Assembly (NCBI RefSeq): GCF_020991415.1
Contig: NZ_JAJMOY010000002.1
Location: 496,001-560,000, forward strand
Length of the DNA stretch: 64,000 bases
Origin: Flavobacterium sp. ENC
GTDB lineage: Bacteria; Bacteroidota; Bacteroidia; Flavobacteriales; Flavobacteriaceae
Direction of reading: 5' to 3'
In this document: in pieces, positions 57,274 through 64,000 of the stretch
How positions within the stretch are numbered: the stretch's first letter is position 1
Layout of the letters: every line of letters starts with the position of its first letter
The notes under the pieces: model-generated
Seen by the model: only the letters and a program-made list of their open reading frames with translations
Told to the model about the DNA's origin: nothing
The model's database searches: none
Translations under genes and position numbers: made by a program

Positions 57274-58848
57274 TTAAATATAGCGTAATTTCTCTTCTTC
57301 AATATCCAGGTAATGCATCTGCCTTCTGATGACCGATTCGTCTAAAGACTGATCCTCTTTGTTTTTAGTAATTAACCATTGTCTTTGGTGGTTTAATAAA
57401 TCAAGGTAAATGACTTTCAGTTCCTGCCCGATAGATTCATCATCGACTCCGTTGGTATGCTGTTCCCATTTTTGAATTAACTGTTGCAGGGAAGCATTAC
57501 TTTCGATCTGTTCGCTATAAGTAGTCCTTAAATAATCGGAAGCATGTTCGGCTAATTCTTTTCGCAGCAAATGATAAGCTTCATCACGGGGTAATGCATC
57601 GTCGAAAGGAGTAAAGTTAATTTTTCTGATAAAATAGGGCAGTGTCAGTCCCTGAATTAAAAGCGTCAGCAGAATAACGATAAAAGTAATAAAGAGAATG
57701 AGGTTGCGCTGGGGAAAACCATTACCATTATTCAGATAAACCGGTATCGATAAGGCCGCTGCCAGCGAAACAACACCGCGCATTCCGGTCCAGCCCAGTA
57801 TAAAAGGAGTTTTGAAACCGGGATTTCGGGTATCGGCAACAGTGATAAAATTGCGGGCAATCAGCGTCACAATGACAGCACCGTAAGAAGATAATATCCG
57901 GCTGACAATCAGGACAAATGTAATCAGTACTCCGTATCCAATAGCGGTTAAAAGGCTCACTTCTTCAAGCCCGCTGGTAATTTGTGGCAAATCTAATCCG
58001 ATCAGCATAAACACCAGTCCGTTTAATATAAAACAAAGGCTTCCCCAGACATTTATGCCCTGCAGGCGGGATTTGCTGCTCAGAAAACGATGCCTGTTAT
58101 TCGCTAAAAGCAAACCACCACTTACCACAGCTAAAACTCCGGAACTATGCACTTCTTCGGCGGCCAGATAGATGATATAAGGCGTAAGCAGTGATAAAAC
58201 GATGTCTGTATTGGCATCGGTAGGCAGATATTTATGCGCTTTCATAAACAACCATCCGATGAGTAAACCAATGGCTACACCACCAATAATCATCCAGCTG
58301 AAGCTCATTGCGGCTTTGTAAAATATAAATTGTTCTGTTGCAACGGCAATCATGGCAAATCGGAAGATAATTAAGGAAGAGGCGTCGTTCAGTAAACTTT
58401 CTCCTTCTAAAATAGAGGAGATGGTTTTGGGTACCTTCACAAATTTCAAAATAGCACCGGCACTTACTGCGTCCGGCGGCGAAACAATTCCTCCCAATAA
58501 AAAACCTAATGCCAGCGAAAAGCCCGGAATAACATAATTAGCGACTAATGCTACCGATAGTGCCGAGAGAAAAACAACTACAAAAGCAAAACTGGTTATA
58601 ATACGTCGCCACCGCCATAACTCTTTCCATGAAATTGTCCACGCCGCCTCATACAATAACGGAGGCAGGAAAATAAAAAAAATAAGCTCAGGCTCAATAT
58701 TGATAACGGGCACACCGGGAATAAAACTGATAGCCAGTCCTCCCAAAACTAATAAAACAGGATAAGCCACTTTTATTTTATTAGCCAGCATAATCAGCAA
58801 TAAAATAACAATCAGTATACCGACATAAAAAGGAAAGTTTTCAAGCAT
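57274..58848 (-). CDS. CPA1-family Na+(K+)/H+ antiporter
   Basis: 524-residue membrane protein with about 12 hydrophobic segments and a hydrophilic C-terminal tail (about 415-524). Family motifs are FFIFLPPLLYEAAW, GGIVSPPDAVSAGAIL (ion-binding Asp region), EGESLLNDASSLIIF and GWTGMRGVVSLAAALSIP. It exchanges sodium or potassium for protons across the inner membrane. The start is 11 bases after the stop of the PAS-kinase gene on the same strand, so regulator, kinase and antiporter look like one operon, possibly for ion or pH stress. Confidence 0.92.
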   Translation of the reverse strand: MLENFPFYVGILIVILLLIMLANKIKVAYPVLLVLGGLAISFIPGVPVINIEPELIFFIFLPPLLYEAAWTISWKELWRWRRIITSFAFVVVFLSALSVALVANYVIPGFSLALGFLLGGIVSPPDAVSAGAILKFVKVPKTISSILEGESLLNDASSLIIFRFAMIAVATEQFIFYKAAMSFSWMIIGGVAIGLLIGWLFMKAHKYLPTDANTDIVLSLLTPYIIYLAAEEVHSSGVLAVVSGGLLLANNRHRFLSSKSRLQGINVWGSLCFILNGLVFMLIGLDLPQITSGLEEVSLLTAIGYGVLITFVLIVSRILSSYGAVIVTLIARNFITVADTRNPGFKTPFILGWTGMRGVVSLAAALSIPVYLNNGNGFPQRNLILFITFIVILLTLLIQGLTLPYFIRKINFTPFDDALPRDEAYHLLRKELAEHASDYLRTTYSEQIESNASLQQLIQKWEQHTNGVDDESIGQELKVIYLDLLNHQRQWLITKNKEDQSLDESVIRRQMHYLDIEEEKLRYI

Positions 58849-58859
58849 TGTTTTTTGGT

Positions 58860-60455
58860 TTAGGAGAAAGGAAGGTAGACTGTAAATTCTGTTCCAACGC
58901 CAACTTCACTATGAACTGTTATGGAACCGGAATGGTTTTCAATAATTTTCTTGCACAATGCCAGACCGATGCCGGTTCCGCTTTGTGTTGAATTTAATCT
59001 TTGAAAAAGCTTAAATACCTGATCGCTGTATTTTGCATCGAAACCAACTCCGTTATCTCGAAAAATTAGTTTTAAATAGTTTATGTCCTCTTTAAGATTA
59101 ACCTGCTTTTTTTCCTCCTCTGTATAATGGGTACTGCTCAATATCGATATGGTGCCGCCAGGGTTGGAATATTTTAAAGCATTGGTCAGAAAATTGGAGA
59201 AAAGCTGGTGCATCTGAATCGACACAGCGTTTATTACAGGAAGTTCATCGTGGACTATAGAGATATTTTTTTCAAGGATCCAGAGTTCACAATCTTCCTG
59301 GACATTCTTCAGAATTTCATTCAGATCCGTGGGAACAAACATTTGATGGCCCTGTGCAATTTCAGAATAGGCGAGGACGTCCTTAATTAGCATGGTCATT
59401 CGAGTAGCAGATGATTCTATCTTTTTAATATCGCGCAAAGCAGTCTCATCTGTAATTTTATGTGAAAGCATTTCAGCGAAAATTCGGATTTTACGTAACG
59501 GTTCCTGAAGGTCATGCGAAGCAATATGCGCGTATTCCTCCAGTTGCTTATTTCGGAATTCAATATTGATCGCATTTTCCCTTAACTGATCCTCAAGCTG
59601 TTTTCTTTCCGTCAGGTCTCTCGTTACTTTTGAAAATCCTATAATGTTATTATCGTCGTCATGCAGGGCTGTCAGAACGACAAACCCCCAGAATTTTTCG
59701 CCATTCTTTTTGAGCCTCCAGCCCTCATGCATGGCCTTGCCTTCACTGGCAGCCCGCTGTATAAGAGTTTGCGGCAGCTGTCGTTCCCGATCTTCGATAA
59801 GGTAAAACAAACTAAAGTTTTTGCCGATAATTTCTTCTTCCGTATATCCCTTAATTTTTTGTGCCCCGAGATTCCAATTTTGAACATTTCCGTCAGGATC
59901 GAGCAGTAGTATGGCATAATCCTCAACTTCCTCTACCATTTTATGATATCGGTCCTCGCTTTTTTGTAAAGTTAAGGTTCTTTCAATCACTTTTTCCTCC
60001 AGCAAATCCTTGTAGATTTCCTTGGTGTCCGTGAGTTGTTGTTCGTGTTTACTTTTATCGGATATATCAACCAGCATCGTAATAGCTCCTGTTATTTCAC
60101 CGGCACTATTAAAAATCGGATTTGAGTGTGGCAATACATATGCGCGGTCTCCATTGGGTTTTTCAATCACAATTTCTTCTCCCTTTACGGCCCTTCCTTC
60201 TTTTAGTGCAAGGGTCATCGGATATTCTTCAGTAGTAAAAAGAGTTCCATTACGATGATAGACTTTCCATGAGCCGCACCACATAGCAATACCCCGCTCT
60301 GGTTGTTGTCCCCAGAGTATAGTGGCAGCCTGGTTGAAAAATGTAATCATTCCCTTACTATCACAGGCATATACTGCAGCAGGCAATGACTCTAAGAGTT
60401 GGTAATGATTGTAATTTTGTGTTTCTGAACTGTTTAAAGTATTCATAATTGCCAT
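58860..60455 (-). CDS. PAS-PAS sensor histidine kinase
   Basis: About 531 residues from the ATG at 60455 (MAIMNTLNSSETQ). The frame can be extended to a TTG at 60476, and an ATG at 60446 is also possible. A PAS domain (about 15-125; SLPAAVYACDSKGMITFFN), a linker coiled coil, a second PAS/PAC domain (about 175-290; DYAILLLDPDGNVQNWN, GFSKVTRDLTERK), a HisKA box ASHDLQEPLRKI and a HATPase domain (LFSNFLTNALKYS, DNGVGFD, GTGIGLAL) are present. There are no membrane segments, so it senses a cytosolic cue. It lies downstream of the single-domain regulator on the same strand and is its probable partner. Confidence 0.92.
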   Translation of the reverse strand: MAIMNTLNSSETQNYNHYQLLESLPAAVYACDSKGMITFFNQAATILWGQQPERGIAMWCGSWKVYHRNGTLFTTEEYPMTLALKEGRAVKGEEIVIEKPNGDRAYVLPHSNPIFNSAGEITGAITMLVDISDKSKHEQQLTDTKEIYKDLLEEKVIERTLTLQKSEDRYHKMVEEVEDYAILLLDPDGNVQNWNLGAQKIKGYTEEEIIGKNFSLFYLIEDRERQLPQTLIQRAASEGKAMHEGWRLKKNGEKFWGFVVLTALHDDDNNIIGFSKVTRDLTERKQLEDQLRENAINIEFRNKQLEEYAHIASHDLQEPLRKIRIFAEMLSHKITDETALRDIKKIESSATRMTMLIKDVLAYSEIAQGHQMFVPTDLNEILKNVQEDCELWILEKNISIVHDELPVINAVSIQMHQLFSNFLTNALKYSNPGGTISILSSTHYTEEEKKQVNLKEDINYLKLIFRDNGVGFDAKYSDQVFKLFQRLNSTQSGTGIGLALCKKIIENHSGSITVHSEVGVGTEFTVYLPFS

Positions 60456-60502
60456 ATAAAAGTAAATATAAGGCAATTATTAAAATTAAACAACTGTTAA
60501 AA

Positions 60503-60907
60503 TCACAAGCTCAGTCGGTAGCCGGAAAGTTTACCTTCAAAAAAGGAGGTAAGTATAGACACTAATTCACTAAGACTCGTTGGTTTTACAAGGTAATGCG
60601 ATGCACCCAGCTGCAAAGTATCTTCGATATCCTTAGAATAAGAAGAAGTAGTAAAGATAATAATAGGAACACTATCTAAACGGGCTTGTTTTCTAAGTTC
60701 GGTCAGACAGGCACGCCCATCCATCAAAGGCATATTAAGATCAAGGAAAATATAATCTGGAACAAAATCAGGTTGTTTTCTTAAAACATCTAAAGCGTCT
60801 TCCCCATTAGTGGCTGTTATGAAGGTACTGTCAGCATTTGCTCTGGTAAGGGCTAATGCGAAAATATCTCTGTCATCTTCGTCGTCATCAATTAAAAAGC
60901 ACTTCAT
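60503..60907 (-). CDS. single-domain response regulator (RCP1-like)
   Basis: 134 residues from the ATG at 60907 (MKCFLIDDDEDDRD). A longer frame to 60985 is rejected because it runs through a good -7 box and adds unconserved residues. It is a receiver domain only: acidic pocket DDDEDD, phosphoacceptor Asp56 in FLDLNMPLMDG, TTSS switch residue region and LVKPTS Lys. It is the first gene of a - strand operon with the PAS kinase and antiporter. Confidence 0.92.
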   Translation of the reverse strand: MKCFLIDDDEDDRDIFALALTRANADSTFITATNGEDALDVLRKQPDFVPDYIFLDLNMPLMDGRACLTELRKQARLDSVPIIIFTTSSYSKDIEDTLQLGASHYLVKPTSLSELVSILTSFFEGKLSGYRLSL

Positions 60908-60944
60908 ACGCAGTTTTGTAGTATTTAGGTTGAAATTTGAGGAA

Positions 60945-60952
60945 CAAAGATA
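60945..60952 (-). promoter_or_regulatory. -7 box (TATCTTTG) of the response regulator operon
   Basis: TATCTTTG on the - strand matches TAnnTTTG, 37 bases before the ATG at 60907. No clear -33 TTTG is seen. It supports the shorter start of the regulator. Confidence 0.45.
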
Positions 60953-61220
60953 TAAAATGGGGCATATATATGCTAATTCCGGCACGAAATAGTACGCTGT
61001 TTTTTAACAGGAATCAGATGCTCCGATATTTTATCAGCTGTTTTTGAGTATCGGTCCGGTGCGTGCGTATTTGATGAAATGGCAGTTTTTAATAAGTGAA
61101 GCCCTCGTTTTTTGCATCTGGCAGTGGTATTTTGAATATATGCTGATTTATAGGCTTTTAATATTTGAATACTGTAAAAATATTGGAATATTCTGTAAAA
61201 TAATCACTTCATCGATTTTG
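60953..61220. other. divergent intergenic region
   Basis: About 270 AT-rich bases between divergently transcribed genes. Apart from the promoter boxes at either end I see only a loose repeat, AATACTGTAAAA / AATATTCTGTAAAA (about 61170-61200), just upstream of the ferritin-like gene. No gene is supported. Confidence 0.45.
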
Positions 61221-61228
61221 TAGCTTTG
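61221..61228 (+). promoter_or_regulatory. -7 box (TAGCTTTG) of the DUF892 gene
   Basis: TAGCTTTG matches TAnnTTTG and ends 23 bases before the ATG at 61252, giving a short leader with an A-rich start region. No -33 TTTG lies at the right distance. Confidence 0.5.
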
Positions 61229-61251
61229 ATTTAACTTAAAAAAATAAATTT

Positions 61252-61878
61252 ATGAAAACTGCAACTAAAAATACAACAGCCACAAAAAGTAAAAGTACAA
61301 CTGCGACGAAAAGCAAAAGTACCACTGCAACAGCAGCAAAAACAACTCCAAAAGGAACAGTAAAAGCGAAGCCTTCCGCAGCGGACGGATTGAGAGAATT
61401 ATTTGTAGATTCCTTAAAAGATATCTACTGGGCTGAAAAGGCACTGACCAAAGCACTGCCAAAAATGGCCAAGAACGCGACTTCTGAAAATCTGATTAAA
61501 GCAATTAACGACCATCTTGCCGTAACACAGGAACAGGTACTAAGACTGGAAAAAGTATTTAAATCTGTAGGTGAAAAAGCGGCAGCCAAAAAATGCGATG
61601 CCATGGAAGGGCTGATTAAGGAAGGCGAAAGCATAATGGAAGAAACAGAAGTAGGTGCTGTTCGTGACGCCGGAATTATCGCTGCATCACAAAAAATTGA
61701 GCACTACGAAATTGCCACTTATGGCACTCTTGCTGCATTTGCTGCCACATTAGGCGAAGATGATGCTGTATTATTGCTGGAGAAAACGCTGGCAGAAGAA
61801 AAAGAAGCCGACACCTTATTGACGGAGGCAGCTTACAATACAATCAACTTCGATGCAACTGAAGAAGATCAAAAATAA
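61252..61878 (+). CDS. ferritin-like DUF892/YciE-family protein with Lys/Thr-rich N-terminal extension
   Basis: 208-residue protein. Residues 1-42 are a low-complexity Lys/Thr/Ala tract with repeated KSKSTTAT units. Residues about 45-205 form the four-helix DUF892/YciE-type domain: LRELFVDSLKDIYWAEKAL, NDHLAVTQEQVLRLEKVF, IAASQKIEHYEIATYGTL and LLEKTLAEEKEAD, with Glu and His at the expected metal positions. The family is linked to general stress in other bacteria. The basic extension resembles histone-like tails and could bind nucleic acid, but that is a guess. Confidence 0.88.
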   Translation: MKTATKNTTATKSKSTTATKSKSTTATAAKTTPKGTVKAKPSAADGLRELFVDSLKDIYWAEKALTKALPKMAKNATSENLIKAINDHLAVTQEQVLRLEKVFKSVGEKAAAKKCDAMEGLIKEGESIMEETEVGAVRDAGIIAASQKIEHYEIATYGTLAAFAATLGEDDAVLLLEKTLAEEKEADTLLTEAAYNTINFDATEEDQK

Positions 61879-61920
61879 ATTCAAATTGAAAATCCAAGAG
61901 TAAGTTTGATTTTGATGGAG

Positions 61921-61955
61921 ACCTGTACCATTTTTTGTAAATGGTGCAGGTTTTT
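61921..61955 (+). terminator. rho-independent terminator after the DUF892 gene
   Basis: ACCTGTACCATT / AATGGTGCAGGT stem with one T-G wobble and a short loop, followed by a T run, 42 bases after the stop. Confidence 0.88.
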
Positions 61956-62052
61956 CCTTGTCCTTATTCTAAAATAGACACAGAGAAACGTCATAAGTGC
62001 GTTTATTCGAAATAACTGTATGGATATTCATCTGTACAATTTACAAAGAATT

Positions 62053-62430
62053 ATGTTATATAAAAGTATATTGCTGATCGATGATGATCTGGACGACGCT
62101 GAAATATTGTTTGAAGCTGTTAAGTCCTTAGAGGAAAAAATTATCTGCCGTATTGTTACCAGTCCCGTACTCGCACTGGAAGAACTCAAAAGCGGGCAAA
62201 ATCTGCCGGAACTGATATTTCTCGACCTGAATATGCCAATCATGAGCGGACCTGAATTTTTACAACAGCTCAAAAAAGAAGCTGCCCTTGAGCACATTCC
62301 CGTTATTGTATATTCTTCACATACTATCGAGATCATGCAGAAACTAACGCAGCAGTTTGATAAGGTGCGCTGTATCAGTAAACCGAATGACTATAAGGAA
62401 CTCGTTTGTGTGCTTCAGGATATTTTATAA
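62053..62430 (+). CDS. single-domain response regulator (RCP1-like)
   Basis: 125 residues from the ATG at 62053 (MLYKSILLIDDDLDD); an in-frame ATG at 62020 would add eleven residues outside the domain. Receiver only: DDDLDD pocket, phosphoacceptor Asp58 in FLDLNMPIMSG, YSSHT switch region, SKPND Lys. Its cognate kinase is not obvious. It is one of three orphan-type regulators within 3 kb. Confidence 0.88.
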   Translation: MLYKSILLIDDDLDDAEILFEAVKSLEEKIICRIVTSPVLALEELKSGQNLPELIFLDLNMPIMSGPEFLQQLKKEAALEHIPVIVYSSHTIEIMQKLTQQFDKVRCISKPNDYKELVCVLQDIL

Positions 62431-62487
62431 AACAACGAAAAACAGCTTGCAGCAGGTTGTCAATCTATGGCAGCGGAATTTTAAAAT

Positions 62488-62913
62488 TTAAACAGCACTC
62501 GTAGGGGTAAGGCTTGTGATCCAGTATTTCATTATGTTTTGAATCGTCTCCTTATAATCATTGAAGTCGGCTTCCTTTCTAAAAAAGCCCTGTGCATGGC
62601 AATCGTAGGCTTTGATAACATTTTCAGGACTCTTTGAAGTGGACATAAAAATATAAGGCACACATTTTTTGCTGGTTTCAGGAGTAGATAAAATCTGCTC
62701 CCGAAGTTCAAAGCCATCCATTTTAGGCATATTGATATCCGAAAGAATCATAAAAGGATAAACGGCAGGACTTGCCAGATAATCCACTACAAGTGTCGGA
62801 TCTTCAAAAAAGACCAGCTTGTTTGGGTAGTTAAGGCTGTCAAAAATGTCCTGAAGGAAGATTCTGTCGTCTTCGTCGTCTTCGATTATAATAATATCTG
62901 CTTTTCTTCTCAT
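62488..62913 (-). CDS. single-domain response regulator
   Basis: 141-residue receiver protein: IIIIEDDEDDR pocket, phosphoacceptor Asp59 in LSDINMPKMDG, and MSTSKS switch region. The usual KP motif is replaced by RKEAD, so the conserved Lys is followed by Glu instead of Pro. It lies 18 bases after the exonuclease III gene on the same strand and is probably co-transcribed with it. Confidence 0.9.
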   Translation of the reverse strand: MRRKADIIIIEDDEDDRIFLQDIFDSLNYPNKLVFFEDPTLVVDYLASPAVYPFMILSDINMPKMDGFELREQILSTPETSKKCVPYIFMSTSKSPENVIKAYDCHAQGFFRKEADFNDYKETIQNIMKYWITSLTPTSAV

Positions 62914-62931
62914 AAAAATTAAAGGTAATAA

Positions 62932-63738
62932 TTATTTAATTGGTTTCTGACTGGCGGCAGTTTTTATTTCATCAATTTCAATCCAGACCGGTGCATGATC
63001 ACTGCTTTTTTCCCAACCGCGAACATGTCTGTCCACCCCGGCGGATTTCAGGTTTTTTGCGACCTGCGGACTCAGGAGGAAATGATCAATGCGAAGTCCT
63101 GCATTGCGGGAGTAGGCATTTCTAAAATAGTCCCAAAAGGTATAAATTATTTCATCAGGATATAACTTGCGGATAGCGTCGGTCCAGCCCTGATCGACAA
63201 TATCGGCAAATGCCTTGCGTACTTCAGGGAGAAACAAAGCGTCTTTAAGCCAGCGTTCGGGCTTATATACGTCAAGTTCGGTAGGCATCACATTAAAATC
63301 GCCCAGCAGAATCACCGGTGTTTTTAAACTCAGCAGGGTAGAAGCGCGGTGGGCCAGACGTTCAAACCACAACAGTTTATACTCCAGTTTCGGACCCGGA
63401 GCCGGATTTCCGTTGGGCAGGTACAGGCAGGCAATTACGAGGCCATCAATAAGGGCTTCCATGTAGCGGCTCTGCACATCGTCTTTATCGCCGGGAAGGG
63501 TTCTGGTGATCTCTTCTATTTCCCTATTGCGCGCCAGGATCGCCACACCGTTCCATTGTTTTTGGCCGTGCCAGATGGCATTGTATCCTGCGTTGTTAAT
63601 GGCTTTTTCGGGAAATTTATCCTGCGGCGCTTTCAGTTCCTGAAGGCAGACAATGTCTGGCTTTGTTTCTTCAAGCCATCTGAGCAGTACAGGAAGGCGT
63701 CCGTTGACTCCGTTGACATTATAAGTAGCTATTTTCAT
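62932..63738 (-). CDS. xthA: exodeoxyribonuclease III (AP endonuclease family)
   Basis: 268-residue EEP-fold nuclease. Motifs in order are MKIATYNVNG (active-site Asn), CLQELK (metal-binding Glu), YLPNGNP, LLGDFNVMP (Asp and Asn), GLRIDHFLLS and SSDHAPV (catalytic Asp-His). Length is normal for ExoIII. It cuts DNA at abasic sites and removes 3'-blocked ends in base-excision repair. Co-orientation with the response regulator 18 bases downstream suggests a shared transcript. Confidence 0.93.
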   Translation of the reverse strand: MKIATYNVNGVNGRLPVLLRWLEETKPDIVCLQELKAPQDKFPEKAINNAGYNAIWHGQKQWNGVAILARNREIEEITRTLPGDKDDVQSRYMEALIDGLVIACLYLPNGNPAPGPKLEYKLLWFERLAHRASTLLSLKTPVILLGDFNVMPTELDVYKPERWLKDALFLPEVRKAFADIVDQGWTDAIRKLYPDEIIYTFWDYFRNAYSRNAGLRIDHFLLSPQVAKNLKSAGVDRHVRGWEKSSDHAPVWIEIDEIKTAASQKPIK

Positions 63739-63859
63739 TATTTTGTTGTGATTTAAAGTCTTTAAAATTAATTCTTTAGTTCGAATTTATCTTATACGAG
63801 AAAAGGGTTTTGTTATTAAATTTACACGGAATCTGTAAGAAATAGAATGGATTAATTTA
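63739..63859. other. gene-free spacer upstream of exonuclease III
   Basis: AT-rich, no reading frame of interest. It should contain the exonuclease III promoter on the - strand, but no clear TAnnTTTG box is visible. Confidence 0.4.
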
Positions 63860-63958
63860 ATGGAATCCCATGAACAACAAATCAAACTTTAGGAACGTTT
63901 GATTCAGGCTGAAAAAGATAAAGTTGACTATTTGGAAAAAATAGTAAAAGCCAAATAA
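63860..63958 (+). pseudogene. remnant of a coiled-coil tail, possibly from a helix-turn-helix regulator, with internal stop
   Basis: The frame reads MESHEQQIKL, TAG stop (63890-63892), then ERLIQAEKDKVDYLEKIVKAK and TAA. Read through the TAG, it is a continuous charged heptad helix. It resembles the ERLLEAEKEK..LEKLL C-terminal tails of small Bacteroidota HTH regulators. No HTH domain remains upstream. I read it as a decayed fragment; a chance helix is possible. Confidence 0.4.
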
Positions 63959-64000
63959 ACTTTGTTTGAAAAATGTATGGAATGTGGATAATCCTGTAAA

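Noticed and set aside
60908..60985. Upstream extension of the - strand response regulator
   Set aside because: A good -7 box lies inside it and the receiver fold begins at the ATG at 60907.

Overview
The window looks like a chromosome segment of a Flavobacterium-type member of the Bacteroidota. The evidence is a paired SusC/SusD outer-membrane uptake locus, plug-and-barrel proteins of the CarboxypepD-reg/OMP beta-barrel type, TAnnTTTG promoter boxes, A-rich start regions instead of Shine-Dalgarno sites, low GC, and many kinases with the S-H-D-L-Q-E-P-L-R-K-I phosphoacceptor motif. All assignments come from reading motifs by eye; no database search was run.

Layout. (1) 1-4710: a HAMP-array hybrid sensor kinase, cut by the window edge, followed by a receiver-kinase protein. 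(2) 4892-6970: a secreted L,D-transpeptidase-like protein, then a gene-free stretch with an intergenic repeat array (about 5649-6275) and a long structured leader. (3) 6972-11600: a SusC/SusD pair behind a good Bacteroidota promoter. Its leader carries a candidate 8-codon Cys-Cys leader peptide and two hairpins. (4) 12049-15931: a single-domain response regulator and a CheB-CheR-PAS-kinase fusion. (5) 16378-56591: one co-directional run of eleven genes, about 40 kb, forming a nonribosomal peptide/polyketide biosynthetic cluster. (6) 56767-63738: small heat-shock protein, CPA1 antiporter, PAS kinase, three RCP1-like response regulators, a DUF892 ferritin-like protein and exonuclease III, which look like stress and signalling genes. 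(7) The last 260 bases hold a probable broken remnant of a regulator tail.

The cluster. Four megasynthases are present. NRPS-1: C-lobe remnant-A-T-C-A-T-C-A-T. PKS/NRPS-2: KS-degenerate AT-T-C-A-T. NRPS-3: TubC docking-C-A-T-C-A-T-C-A-T-TE. NRPS-4: C-A-T-C. Specificity residues read by alignment to GrsA suggest Tyr or Phe, Ser, Ser on NRPS-1; an unassigned residue on NRPS-2 after a malonate-type extension; Val, unassigned, Ala on NRPS-3; and Gly on NRPS-4. Between them are a CmlA-type diiron beta-hydroxylase (recognised from its full ligand set), a TonB-dependent receptor, a plug-less outer-membrane barrel, a type II thioesterase, a PvdE/SyrD-type cyclic-peptide ABC exporter, a phosphopantetheinyl transferase and a membrane-anchored S33-type peptidase.

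How it may work (inference): the transferase activates the carriers. NRPS-4 supplies Gly and perhaps the condensation domain that NRPS-1 lacks. The aromatic residue is beta-hydroxylated on its carrier. The chain is extended by Ser, Ser, a two-carbon ketide unit and four more residues, then released by the terminal TE. The product is exported by the ABC protein and possibly trimmed in the periplasm by the anchored peptidase. No acyltransferase, epimerase, ketoreductase or MbtH gene is visible in the window, so at least the malonyl loading must come from elsewhere. I do not recognise the product.
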